Source of the DNA: Phycisphaerales bacterium AB-hyl4
GTDB taxonomy: Bacteria > Planctomycetota > Phycisphaerae > Phycisphaerales > Phycisphaeraceae
Length of the DNA stretch: 64,000 nucleotides
NCBI GenBank assembly: GCA_041821185.1
Contig: JBGUBD010000006.1
Span: forward strand, 186,001 to 250,000
Direction of reading: 5' to 3'
Below are positions 43,540 to 51,527 of the stretch, in pieces. The notes under the pieces are model-generated. The model saw only the letters and a list, made by a program, of their open reading frames with translations, ran no database searches and had not been told where the DNA came from. Each line of letters begins with the position of its first letter. Positions within the stretch are counted from its first letter, which is position 1. Made by a program: the position numbers and the translations under genes.

Positions 43540-44220
43540 ACAAGGACGTGGATAATATTCGATTGTCCTTTCCATTGAGCCTGCTTGTCTTCGCGCTGAG
43601 CGAACTCGCTTGAAAGTGCGACCGGGCTCACCGGGATCACGGTGTCACGACGTTGGAAGGCCGGCAATGGGCATTGCTCAAACCCCCGCGCTGTACCGGC
43701 ATCGGCTGACGGCCAGGAGGATGTGCAGCTGGCTCCCGCACCGAGGCAGCAGAATCGTTGCCGTAGAAGGAGGTATGGAGGTATCACACGTGGGGGCAGG
43801 TCACCGTCCTGACCCGGACAAGCGTGGTACGAAGCAGATGATTTTTCAACTCAGGCATGACATGGAGTGATTGCGGGAAAGGGCCGAGCATTTGACGGCG
43901 TTGGGCTCAATGTCCTTTCGGGAGGGAGCTTGGTTCGCGTCGCGTGAGTGTGGCGCTTGCCCAATCGGCCAGCCAATAGAACGATCACTTCCCGCCTGCA
44001 ACGGCACCTGCCACGGCTCGGGCGCACACCTTCGCCACGGTATCGTTAGGGTACGGAACCGCAACGGGCATTACTATTGCATGTCCTGCACGAAGGGCAG
44101 ACGTCATCGATCAGCAGGCGGCGATACGAATGATGGGCACCGGGCAGTGGCCAGGGAGTCGCCGAGTCTCTGGTGTGCCGATGCGATCCTGCTGCTCGCC
44201 CGAGGCTCGATTGGCCTTTA
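43540..44220. other. IS debris, no intact gene
   Basis: The main recognisable item is the IS3-type end at 43791. A 136-residue open frame at 43871-44281 has a short cysteine-containing run (RNGHYYCMSCTK) but no family resemblance or ribosome site, so I do not call it. Confidence 0.45.
43791..43803. mobile_element. second copy of the IS3-type right end
   Basis: TGGGGGCAGGTCA, identical to the IS end at 16570-16582 and preceded by similar bases. No transposase frame remains upstream, so only the end of the element survives. Confidence 0.55.
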
Positions 44221-44246
44221 TTGTCTCCACGATGGGTCTAAAACCC

Positions 44247-44272
44247 TCGCCTTCAGGCGAAACCTTCAGGTT
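44247..44272 (+). mobile_element. tandem hairpins of an IS200/IS605-type left end
   Basis: Two adjacent stem-loops, TCGCC-TTCA-GGCGA (44247-44260) and AACC-TTCA-GGTT (44261-44272), share the loop TTCA. They lie 18 bp before a TnpA fragment. IS200-family transposases recognise such subterminal hairpins. Confidence 0.65.
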
Positions 44273-44290
44273 CTTTCGTAAACTGCGTGG

Positions 44291-44432
44291 ATGGAGAATT
44301 ACCGAACGGGTTCGCACACGCGTTATGACCTCAAGTACCACTTTGTGTGGGTGACGAAGTACCGCAAGGCGGTTCTGGTGGGAGCGGTGGGGGAGCGTCT
44401 TCGCGAGCTGGTGCGTGAGGTTTGCGCATCGC
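44291..44432 (+). pseudogene. tnpA: IS200/IS605 TnpA (Y1 transposase), N-terminal fragment
   Basis: The frame reads MENYRTGSHTRYDLKYHFVW, then VTKYRKAVLVGAVGERLREL and VREVC, the typical start of Y1 transposases (ending near the first conserved region, before the HUH motif). After ~47 residues it runs into the antisense of a nucleotidyltransferase gene. The catalytic His-x-His and Tyr are missing. Confidence 0.85.
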
Positions 44433-44681
44433 CCCGGCGCACACAAGGTCCACCGGGCGGTCGAGCAGGGATTGCAGTTCCGACAGCAGGCCGAAATACT
44501 GATCGGCCGGCCCCTTGCCGGGCACTTCATTGAATTCCACGAGAAAGTCCACGTCGCGGGCGGCGCTGTCCGTATCAGCCGCGGCCGCTGACCCGAACAC
44601 CTCGAGCCGAGCGACGCCGTAACGCCGGCAAAGCGCCCGCAAGGCCTCGCGATGTTGCTCGATCAGTGGAATCATGAACAT
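44432..44681 (-). pseudogene. MNT-type minimal nucleotidyltransferase, C-terminally truncated
   Basis: The minus-strand frame reads MFMIPLIEQHREALRALCRR, VARLEVFGSAAAADTDSAAR and DVDFLVEF, with the GS...DxD nucleotidyltransferase motif, then LLDRPVDLVCAGAMRK. MNT proteins are antitoxins that AMPylate HEPN toxins. The usual last ~12 residues are replaced by antisense IS200 sequence from about 44432. No HEPN partner is adjacent. Confidence 0.8.
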
Positions 44682-44794
44682 TGGCTCCGCGTCGTATCTT
44701 ATCCTTGATTGATCGGATTCGGGCAGGCCGGTCGGTCCGGACGCAAGTGAGCACGCGACGGTAAATGCGGCTTTAGTTCAATCCCAGGCGTTAC

Positions 44795-45193
44795 GTGCTG
44801 GATACCAACGTCCTGGTCGCGGCCCTGCTGTCGCCGAACGGGCCGTCGGCCCAGGTGCTGCAGCTGCTGCTCGCCGAGCGGGTGCGACTCTGCTACGACG
44901 CTCGCATGCTCGCGGAGTATCGCGAAGTGCTGGCTCGCCCCCGCTTCGGCTTCGACCCCGAGGCGGTTGCCGAGGTGTTGACGTTCCTGGAACAGACGGG
45001 CGAACTCGTGGCGGCGGTGCCGCTGGGGGCGGTGCTGCCGGACCCGGACGATGCGATGTTCCTGGAGGTCGCCGTCGCCGGCCGGGTGGATTACCTCGTT
45101 ACCGGCAACATCAAGCACTTCCCCGTCCGGCATCGCCACGGCGTCCGCATGATGAGTCCAGCGGATTGGGTGCGAGCCTCGCGATCCCCGTGA
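44795..45193 (+). CDS. PIN-domain ribonuclease toxin (COG1569 type)
   Basis: The 132-residue product begins (GTG) with the PIN motif YVLDTNVLVAALLSPNGPSA (first acidic residue Asp), continues LAEYREVLARPRFGFDPEAV (second, Glu) and VLPDPDDAMFLEVAVAGRVD (third, Asp-Asp), and ends YLVTGNIKHFP. PIN toxins are Mg-dependent RNases. A stop lies just upstream in frame, so the GTG, or an in-frame codon very near it, must be the start unless the N-terminus is truncated. No antitoxin gene of the usual type precedes it, so the pair may be broken. Confidence 0.82.
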   Translation: MLDTNVLVAALLSPNGPSAQVLQLLLAERVRLCYDARMLAEYREVLARPRFGFDPEAVAEVLTFLEQTGELVAAVPLGAVLPDPDDAMFLEVAVAGRVDYLVTGNIKHFPVRHRHGVRMMSPADWVRASRSP

Positions 45194-45260
45194 TGGGAGG
45201 TTTGCCAAAGCGACGATGACGGGGCACCGAAAACGGATGGAAAAAACATTTTATTAAGTG

Positions 45261-45266
45261 TATAAT
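45261..45266 (+). promoter_or_regulatory. consensus -10 element 7 bp before a start codon
   Basis: TATAAT at 45261-45266, in an AT-rich patch, lies directly before the ATG at 45274, with no ribosome site. This suggests a leaderless transcript. Confidence 0.55.
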
Positions 45267-45273
45267 CGCGCCT

Positions 45274-45816
45274 ATGGCAGGCCGTCGAAAGAAAAGCGAA
45301 GAACCGGGGAAGCTGAAGATCGGCGAACTTGCGGACCGGGTGCTCCTGGCCCCGCAGGCGCTTCGGTATGCGATCGACCGCTGGCCTGTCGAGGCCGGGC
45401 GGCCGGCCGAGCCGGGCGGGCCAGGCCATCATCGACTGCTCCCGAACGACTGGGCGGTCCGGTACGCCCTGGCTGCGAGCTTGATGGACCTCGGCGTCAG
45501 CGGCCTCGAAGCGCCCGAAGTCGTTCGCCTTTGCGAGCGCCAATATTCCCGGAAATACATGAAAATCCGGGGGGCCGCGCCCCGGGACGATCCGCCGATG
45601 TACCGGCCGCTGGAACACCTGAGATGGCAACTCGTGGGGATTGACGAGTATTTCGCGCTCACGCTGACAGACGGTGGTGCGTGGAGCGACCAGGAGCACT
45701 TCGAATCGCTAGCCGGCGAACGCTACTTGGCCCGCGACATCGCCGGTCTGGCATTCCGCGTCCGGGTGGTCGACGTCAGCGGGCTTGCGGCTCGCGCCTC
45801 GGGCGTTACGCTATGA
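45274..45816 (+). CDS. hypothetical protein with MerR-like N-terminal HTH
   Basis: The 180-residue product begins MAGRRKKSEEPGKLKIGELA, then DRVLLAPQALRYAIDRWPVE, which looks like a MerR-type helix-turn-helix (KIGELADRV..LRYAID). The middle (DWAVRYALAASLMDLGVSGL) is helical. The C-terminal half (DEYFALTLTDGGAWSDQEHF) is not recognised. First gene of a four-gene plus-strand run (45.3-49.5 kb) with wide spacers, which I read as one accessory module. Function unknown; a regulatory role is suggested only by the HTH-like segment. Confidence 0.6.
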   Translation: MAGRRKKSEEPGKLKIGELADRVLLAPQALRYAIDRWPVEAGRPAEPGGPGHHRLLPNDWAVRYALAASLMDLGVSGLEAPEVVRLCERQYSRKYMKIRGAAPRDDPPMYRPLEHLRWQLVGIDEYFALTLTDGGAWSDQEHFESLAGERYLARDIAGLAFRVRVVDVSGLAARASGVTL

Positions 45817-45955
45817 CACGGCGGGCAAAAAGAAAATTTTTACTTGATTAAGAGGAAAAATCTATTTAATGTGGTCGGGTTGCTCATCGTGGGCAACAGC
45901 CAAAAAGGGTGCCCCGACGCAGGGGTGAATCGAAAGCGGAGCAGGAGTCCTCTCG

Positions 45956-46930
45956 ATGAGCAAGCGAGGCCCCACCGGCCGAAACGGAAAAGGAAACAAG
46001 CACAAGCGGTCGCCCGCCCAGCAGGCGGCGTCGCGCGCCAATGGCAGCAAAAGTCGCGGGCCGCGAACGACGCTCGGCAAGAAGGTCGCATCGCTCAACG
46101 CCGCGAAACACGGAGCGTACAGTCTGACGGCGACGCGCCTCTGGCTCGAGGATCCGGCCACGCAACGGCGCCACGTCGAACTGCAGGCGGATCTGGCGGA
46201 GCGATTTGACCCGCGCGGCCCCTGGGAGGCGATGCTGGTTGCCCATCTCGCGGAAGACGTAATCAAATTTGAACGCGTGCGCGAGGGCGAACTGGCGTCG
46301 ATGTCTACTCTCCAGCTTCCCTTAACGCATCCCGTCCGCGTTGCGGAAGTTGTTGGCCCCGATCTGTCCGAGCAACTCGAAGAACTGGCCGTGGTTCAGC
46401 AGGCGCTCGCGACCCTTGAACTCCTGATGGCGGCCATCCACGAAAGGGCGGGCGGCGTCGCGCCGGAGCGGATCGAACAGCTGGCACAAGTTATTCGGCT
46501 GATCTTCGGCACCCCGGCCGACGAATGGGATCTGGCTGCGGAACTTCATCGAGGCAGCCATGCACTGGACCAGCTTGGCAATCCGGACGTGCCGACGCTG
46601 ACGAACTGGCTGACTGCAGGCGGGCTGGGCGGCCCGGAGCACGAGGCCGCTTGGGATAACTTGATGGCCGCCACGCGGGTCGGTCTGCATACCCGGCAAA
46701 AGGACCTCGAGGAGGCAATCCGGGAGCGGCGCATCGCCGAGATCGGCGAACGGCAGAAAGGCCTTGAGGCGGCGGCGCCTTGGCAGCGGCAGCAGGCACC
46801 GCTGTGGCGGAAGATCGAGCGGACAATCGCCTTGCTCCAGAAACTGAAAAAGGAACGGGCCGACGATTCCCCCGTCAGCCTGGAACCGCCGGCCGGCGGC
46901 GCGGAGGCGGCGTCGTCCCGCGGCCGTTAA
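45956..46930 (+). CDS. hypothetical protein of the KSRGP/KHGAY family
   Basis: The 324-residue product has a basic N-terminus and the conserved block AASRANGSKSRGPRTTLGKK followed by VASLNAAKHGAYS. I recall this from a large family of uncharacterised proteins in planctomycetes and other soil or marine bacteria (usually AASRANGAKSRGP.TPEGK.RS..NA.KHG). The rest is helical with acidic coils (LEELAVVQQALATLELLMAA; DLEEAIRERRIAEIGERQKG). No catalytic motif is visible. A GGAG-type ribosome site (CAGGAGTCC) precedes the ATG. Confidence 0.65.
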   Translation: MSKRGPTGRNGKGNKHKRSPAQQAASRANGSKSRGPRTTLGKKVASLNAAKHGAYSLTATRLWLEDPATQRRHVELQADLAERFDPRGPWEAMLVAHLAEDVIKFERVREGELASMSTLQLPLTHPVRVAEVVGPDLSEQLEELAVVQQALATLELLMAAIHERAGGVAPERIEQLAQVIRLIFGTPADEWDLAAELHRGSHALDQLGNPDVPTLTNWLTAGGLGGPEHEAAWDNLMAATRVGLHTRQKDLEEAIRERRIAEIGERQKGLEAAAPWQRQQAPLWRKIERTIALLQKLKKERADDSPVSLEPPAGGAEAASSRGR

Positions 46931-47007
46931 GTGGCGGGCTGTTGGGCCAGTTGGATCTATGAATTAAAAAATCGGGCGTCTGCGCGCCCCGGCATCATGC
47001 GCTCTTT

Positions 47008-47013
47008 GACAAG
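47008..47013 (+). promoter_or_regulatory. candidate -35 element before the Lys/Arg-rich protein
   Basis: TTGACA in the context CTCTTTGACAAGTGAATAG. A matching -10 is not obvious. Confidence 0.25.
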
Positions 47014-47113
47014 TGAATAGTCGCATGTGACGGCCGGCACGCGGTCGCCAGAACGACACGCTGGCGGCCGCGTTCAGGCCGTCCATGATTCACATTCAAT
47101 GAGGAGAATGACG

Positions 47114-48415
47114 ATGGGCAGTGGCATCAAGAAGGCAGGCGGCGGCTCCGGGCGGGCCAAGGCCGCGAAGGGCCGCAAGGCCGGAAAGCGGCATGGGAAG
47201 CGCAAAGGTCGTGCGCGGCGACAGTCGAAGAAGCAAGTCCGGGCGAAGCGCAAGCGCCGGGCCGCGGCCAAGCCTACCCCGCCTTTCGAGGGGGGCGGAC
47301 GCCCCGCTGATGATCATGCCCTCGCGACACCGGCCGCAGGGCCAGATGATGTCGCCGAAGGCGAGCCGGCGAACGAGCCGGGGCGGCAACAGTCCGGGGA
47401 GGATGCGAACGATCCGGCGGCGTCGGGTCAGTCGCCGTTCTTTCGGGACTGTCAAACGATCATTAGCGAGCTCAGCGCGTCGCGCGACGAGCCCCTCGAG
47501 CTTGAGGCCCGGCGGAACCTGGTGCGCCGCGCGATCCTCGCTCTGGAGGAGGCCCCGGCGGGCCGCGAGTTGCTCGTTCGCCAGTGCGCCTGGATGCTTG
47601 AGGAAGCCGATCCGGAGGCGTATCGAGACCTGCTTCACCGTTTTCAGATCAGCGGCTGGCTTTTCCAGTACGCCAACAGCGTTGAAGGTGGCGATGCCAA
47701 ACGGCGCTATTATCTCGGCCTCCTGCGGCCACTGCTCGCCCGCGAATGGGGGGTGCGGTCGGCGGCGGATCACATCGAACTCGACTCGGCGATCGCCTTG
47801 TTGCACCGCGTACTGCAGGGCCTCGCCTATGGTGATCGCGCGGCGGATGATGGCCTGGCGCGGCTGCTTGGACCGATTGACCGGGCAATGCACCGCTTCG
47901 GCCGGATCCGGGCCGAGCTGGAGAGCAAGGCGACGACCGTTGATCTGGAGGAGGAGCCCGTTCGTTCGCGCGGGGGGGATGGTGATGCCGGTCACGCCCG
48001 TGCGGCTGCGTCTCCGCCGTCGCCCGGGCTGATACCGTGGCAGGCGCGATCGGGAAGCCTCGCGCGGGGCGCGGGGTGTTTGGAACTGACGTTCGAAACC
48101 CTGCTCGCTCGAAGTCTGTTCGATCTTCCGGCCCCCGCTGCCACCGTCTTGCGGTGGCGGAGCGCAGACGGCGAAGCGGTTGCGGCCCTGCGTGTTCGAT
48201 TGGATCGATCAGCCGCCAGCCCGTCCCTTCGCCTGCAGTATCGCTACCGCTCAGCCGCCGGCGAGGCCGACGCGGATCAACAGGTCGGGTTGCAGCCGGT
48301 GACGGGTCGTAACGCGGGGCCGATGATCTGTCCGCGGTGCCGGCGTTTGGCTCGCCAGCTGATTTGCCCGCCCGGCTCCAGCGGCTTTGGGTGTGACCAG
48401 TGTGTGCGCCGCTGA
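47114..48415 (+). CDS. hypothetical protein with basic tail and C-terminal CxxC pairs
   Basis: ATG 47114 sits 7 bp after GAGGAG and is chosen over upstream in-frame starts. The 433-residue product begins with ~55 Lys/Arg/Gly/Ala-rich residues (KAAKGRKAGKRHGKRKGRAR), much like a histone-H1-type nucleic-acid-binding tail. A linker is followed by a helical core (RRNLVRRAILALEEAPAGRE; LLHRFQISGWLFQYANSVEG). A beta-rich end contains a zinc-ribbon-like MICPRCRRLARQLICPPGSS and GFGCDQC. The C-terminal CPxC...C..C resembles a ribbon seen in many small mobile-element proteins. The basic tail and ribbon point to nucleic-acid binding; function unknown. Confidence 0.65.
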   Translation: MGSGIKKAGGGSGRAKAAKGRKAGKRHGKRKGRARRQSKKQVRAKRKRRAAAKPTPPFEGGGRPADDHALATPAAGPDDVAEGEPANEPGRQQSGEDANDPAASGQSPFFRDCQTIISELSASRDEPLELEARRNLVRRAILALEEAPAGRELLVRQCAWMLEEADPEAYRDLLHRFQISGWLFQYANSVEGGDAKRRYYLGLLRPLLAREWGVRSAADHIELDSAIALLHRVLQGLAYGDRAADDGLARLLGPIDRAMHRFGRIRAELESKATTVDLEEEPVRSRGGDGDAGHARAAASPPSPGLIPWQARSGSLARGAGCLELTFETLLARSLFDLPAPAATVLRWRSADGEAVAALRVRLDRSAASPSLRLQYRYRSAAGEADADQQVGLQPVTGRNAGPMICPRCRRLARQLICPPGSSGFGCDQCVRR

Positions 48416-48467
48416 AGTGCAGCGGCTCGCGGGTCGTGACTTTGCATACCGGGGCATGGGAGGGCTT

Positions 48468-49493
48468 ATGTCGATGATTTGCGATGATTTCGATCCGATC
48501 AATTCATTTCGATCTCCGGCCTGGCGACTCGGCGCCGCCGTTCATCTGCTCGCTTCCGGCAGGCCGCCCCGTGCATCGCGCCTCGAGCCCGGCGTGGCGG
48601 AGGCGATCCGGTACCTGCAGGCCAAGGCCTTCTCGCTGCGGCGCGCGCGTGCGATCTCGCCGGCGCTGGCGCAGGCCGAAGCCGTGTGGACGCGCCACGG
48701 ACCCAGAGCATGGCAACTCGAAGCCCGACTGATTGCTGGCGAACCGGTCGAACAGATCGCGGCCAAGGTCGACCTGCCCGCGGCGGCGATCCATGCGTAT
48801 GAGCGAACCTACTTCGACATGACGATCGGGGGCCATGTGATCGATCGGATCGCGGGCGGCGCGGCGGCGCAGTCTCGCGGCGACGACGCAGGACTGGACG
48901 AATCACTGACCTGGCGGTGGCTGGGCTGGACCGGAGGGCCGGTGCTGATCGACCTGATGGTCGCCGACTACCTGAAGAGGCCTTCGCCGGCCTGGCCGGA
49001 TCGGGCGGAGCTGGCTACGAAGGGCCGGCTTGTGACACGGCTGCACTGGACGCCGATTGGCGACAAGCGAGCCTCGGCCCAGCTGCTCAAGGACCTGCGC
49101 GAGCATCGGCCGGAATGGATTCGCACACTGCGGCGCAAGGACCCGATGATGTACGGCCAGGTGCAGTTCCTTCGGCTCGCTGCGGGTGAACTCAGGCGGC
49201 GGAAGCGGCGATCTGATGCCGAAAAATCGGAAACCACGACGGAGCCCACAACCCATGCCGGGCGATCGGTTGCTCCCGCCACCCCGGAAGCGGTCGCCCG
49301 TGCCCGGTTTCGCCGCATGGCTCACGGGGTTGATCACGTGCACGCACTGGGCGCCGACCTGATGCGATCACGCGTAGAACAATGTTGTGACGCCAGCCCC
49401 GGGCGCGGGCACGAGGATGTCAACGCGTTCCTGGAAACCTTTTTCACGTCGTCAACCGCCGTCTCCGTCGGCGGGGCGCTGGCAGGTGTCTGA
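48468..49493 (+). CDS. hypothetical protein, helical with possible HTH
   Basis: ATG 48468 follows GGGAGGG; the same frame is open upstream and overlaps the end of the previous gene, so the start is judged from the ribosome site. The 341-residue product has ARAISPALAQAEAVWTRHGP, EARLIAGEPVEQIAAKVDLP and AAAIHAYERTYFDM. The last two are an HTH-like segment (VEQIAAKVDLPAAAIHAYE) similar to those in phage or mobile-element small proteins. No enzyme motif is seen. Its last ~15 residues (AVSVGGALAGV) lie in a DNA repeat that recurs at 54.5 kb. Confidence 0.6.
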   Translation: MSMICDDFDPINSFRSPAWRLGAAVHLLASGRPPRASRLEPGVAEAIRYLQAKAFSLRRARAISPALAQAEAVWTRHGPRAWQLEARLIAGEPVEQIAAKVDLPAAAIHAYERTYFDMTIGGHVIDRIAGGAAAQSRGDDAGLDESLTWRWLGWTGGPVLIDLMVADYLKRPSPAWPDRAELATKGRLVTRLHWTPIGDKRASAQLLKDLREHRPEWIRTLRRKDPMMYGQVQFLRLAAGELRRRKRRSDAEKSETTTEPTTHAGRSVAPATPEAVARARFRRMAHGVDHVHALGADLMRSRVEQCCDASPGRGHEDVNAFLETFFTSSTAVSVGGALAGV

Positions 49494-49690
49494 TCGATGA
49501 ACGCCACCGCCGCGCCCGTGGGCAAATGAGGGCGTTTCACGAAACGAACCCGAGCAGCCTGCTCCCCTGCGGAGCTGTAATCTGCGTGGCTAGCTGTAAT
49601 TAAGTCTGTCTCGAGGTGCGATGCATGGCACGTCTGAAAAAAACGAACCCGGCGCGGCGCTCTCGTCGGAGGTCGGTGCCGTGACAATGT
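49455..49690. repeat. dispersed direct repeat, copy 1
   Basis: This ~230-bp stretch is clearly similar, with gaps, to 54505-54740. Shared blocks include CTGATCGATGA, ACGAAACGAACCCGAGC, ATTAAGTCTGT and AACGAACCCGGCGCGGCGC. AAACGAACCCG occurs twice within it. Pattern noticed by eye; identity roughly three quarters. Confidence 0.75.
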
Positions 49691-49836
49691 ATTGACCTGT
49701 CAAGTCTCGCGTGGGTGCTACTAGGGTACCCCTGCCGCAACATGCATCACAGGCGCGGCTGCGTCGCGCGTGAAACGCCAGGGGCCTGGCTGCCGCTTGT
49801 GTGGGTGAGCGAGGCACCAAACGAAAAGGCTGATGG
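49691..49836. other. short intergenic stretch
   Basis: No feature recognised before the HTH gene. Confidence 0.4.
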
Positions 49837-50100
49837 ATGAATCGGCGAGAAGGAACATTGCCGCAGCGCGGCCCGAGCGGAGGTCGCCGGCCGTCTGGCG
49901 AAGACGCACCGGCCAACGGTCGGCTGGTCAGCTTGAAGACCCTCGCCGAGATGTGGGATGCCGATCGATCAACGGTGAGACGCTGGCTCAAGGCTGCCGA
50001 CATCGAGCCCGTAGCGATCGGTCGCGGCCGCAACGGGGCCATCTGGTACCGCTGGCACGAGATCGAGGCCTGGCTCGACTCCCTGGAGCACGTTGAGTGA
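49837..50100 (+). CDS. excisionase-like HTH protein
   Basis: The 87-residue product has a disordered ~25-residue lead and a compact HTH: RLVSLKTLAEMWDADRSTVR, then RWLKAADIEPVAIGRGRNGA and IWYRWHEIEAWLDSL. This is the HTH_17/excisionase (MerR-superfamily) pattern found in recombination directionality factors and plasmid regulators. A strong intrinsic terminator follows 67 bp after the stop, so it is a single-gene or last-gene transcript. Next to a DNA repeat and other mobile debris, a role in excision or control of a mobile element is plausible. Confidence 0.8.
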   Translation: MNRREGTLPQRGPSGGRRPSGEDAPANGRLVSLKTLAEMWDADRSTVRRWLKAADIEPVAIGRGRNGAIWYRWHEIEAWLDSLEHVE

Positions 50101-50166
50101 CAACACGCCTGTCCCTGCAAGGGCGCCGCTGCTCTACCCCGCAAACGCGACTTCAGGACACAGGCC

Positions 50167-50191
50167 CGGGCCCCGCCAGGGGCCCGTTTTT
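50167..50191 (+). terminator. intrinsic (Rho-independent) terminator
   Basis: CGGGCCCC (50167-50174), loop GCCA, GGGGCCCG (50179-50186) and then TTTTT. An 8-bp GC stem with T-run, placed just after the HTH gene. Confidence 0.9.
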
Positions 50192-50425
50192 ACAAGCTTG
50201 TCGGCTATTGGGTAGGGCCGCGTGGCCCGCTCCAAGGGGCCGGAGGTCCTTCAGCAGGGGAAACGCGGCGAGCGGTGATGGCTGCGCGGGAAGTTCTTGA
50301 TTAAAATGACCTCGCTCGACAAAATGACTGGCTGGACTCGCACTGCCCGCTGATGCCTGCAGCCGCTGGAAGTTGACGGTGCTTCCCATGTCGAATTCAC
50401 ACGGATCCTGATACTAGAATGAGAC
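50192..50425. other. intergenic region before the nucleotidyltransferase gene
   Basis: TTGACG at 50373-50378 is a possible -35 for the next gene. No matching -10 at normal spacing. Confidence 0.3.
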
Positions 50426-51525
50426 ATGCAGGTGAGTCACGACTCAAGCAGCACAAGTTCCCCCATCGGACGAGCTTGCGACAAGTTTGGCCTTCATTTA
50501 CCTCATATCCTGGCGGCGATCGAAGAGACAAGTAGCAAGCAGGACGAAATCGTGCGTCTGCAATCTGCCGGTGTCGGACGGCTGCCCGACAACACAGCCC
50601 TCGTCATCTTTGGTTCGTTTGCACGGAATGAGTTCACACGCAGCAGTGATCTCGACTGGACGTTCCTGGTCGATGGGCCGGCGGACCCGCAACATTTCAA
50701 GCTCGCGAACGCGATCGGGCATTCCTACAAGCAGGCTGGCTTCACTGCACCGGGCGCCACGATGACGTTTGGCACGATGGCGAGCAGTCACGAGCTAATC
50801 CACCACATCGGGCTCGATGAAGACACGAACCGGAATTTCACGCGTCGGATGTTGCTCTTGCTTGAGTCGCGGTCAGTGGCGGGTGAGGTTGTCCATCATC
50901 GGGTGATCCGAGGCATTCTGGATCGGTACCTCGTCGCCGAGCGAAGCGTCGCATGGAATCCCATCGAGCGGCAGGTGCCTCGCTTTTTGTTGAATGACAT
51001 CGTGCGTTCTGGCGGACGATGGCAGTCGACTATGCTGCGAAGAAATGGCAACAGGACAACAAGTGGGCCTTGCGAAATGCCAAGTTGCGGATGTCAAGGA
51101 AGCTCCTGTATGCCTCTGGTCTGTTGATCTGTTTCAATTGCGAACTTGAACCGCCTGCACCAGGACCGCAGCAACAGAGCATCTTTCCTGACGAACCAGA
51201 TCCGGATATGACGCTTCTCAATTATGTGTTCGAACAATCCCGAATGACGCCACTCGATATCTTGACGAACGCCATTGTGAACAACGAAGCAGATGGTGAA
51301 ACAGCCGATCTGATCCTGTCATCGTATGACAGGTTCATCGAGATTTTGAACGACAGCGATTACCGCGAGCACTTGGCGAATCTGCCACTTGATCGTGCAA
51401 AAACAGACACACGCTTTGGTGAGATTCGAGAGATTGGCCACCGTTTCCAGGATGGGTTGGACCGTTTATTTTTGAATTCTAGCGATCGTTTGCGTAACCT
51501 CACGCTCAGGTATGGGATCTTTTAG
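50426..51525 (+). pseudogene. DUF294-like nucleotidyltransferase, one-base frameshift
   Basis: The first frame (50426 to ~51005) carries the nucleotidyltransferase motif VIFGSFARNEFTRSSDLDW (GSF...DLD, residues ~70-88), then FTAPGATMTFGTMASSHELI, HHIGLDEDTNRNFTRRMLLL and VPRFLLNDIVR. The following codons make sense only in the next frame: FWRTMAVDYAAKKWQQDNKW, ALRNAKLRMSRKLLYASGLL, and on to LNSSDRLRNLTLRYGIF at 51525. One base appears lost in CGTGCGTTCTGGCGG near 51005. Restored, it is a 366-residue protein. The second half is helical, as in GlnD/DUF294-type proteins. Codon choice looks less GC-rich than the surroundings. The TIM-barrel gene starts 2 bp after its stop. Either a recent inactivation or a sequence error. 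Confidence 0.78.
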
Positions 51526-51527
51526 CC

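Noticed and set aside
43871..44281. 136-residue frame with a CMSC segment
   Set aside because: No ribosome site, poor composition, and it runs through the IS200 hairpins.
48387..48467. Continuation of the CxxC-ribbon protein into the next gene by frameshift
   Set aside because: The upstream part of the second frame does not complete a clear ribbon, and a good ribosome site supports a separate start at 48468.
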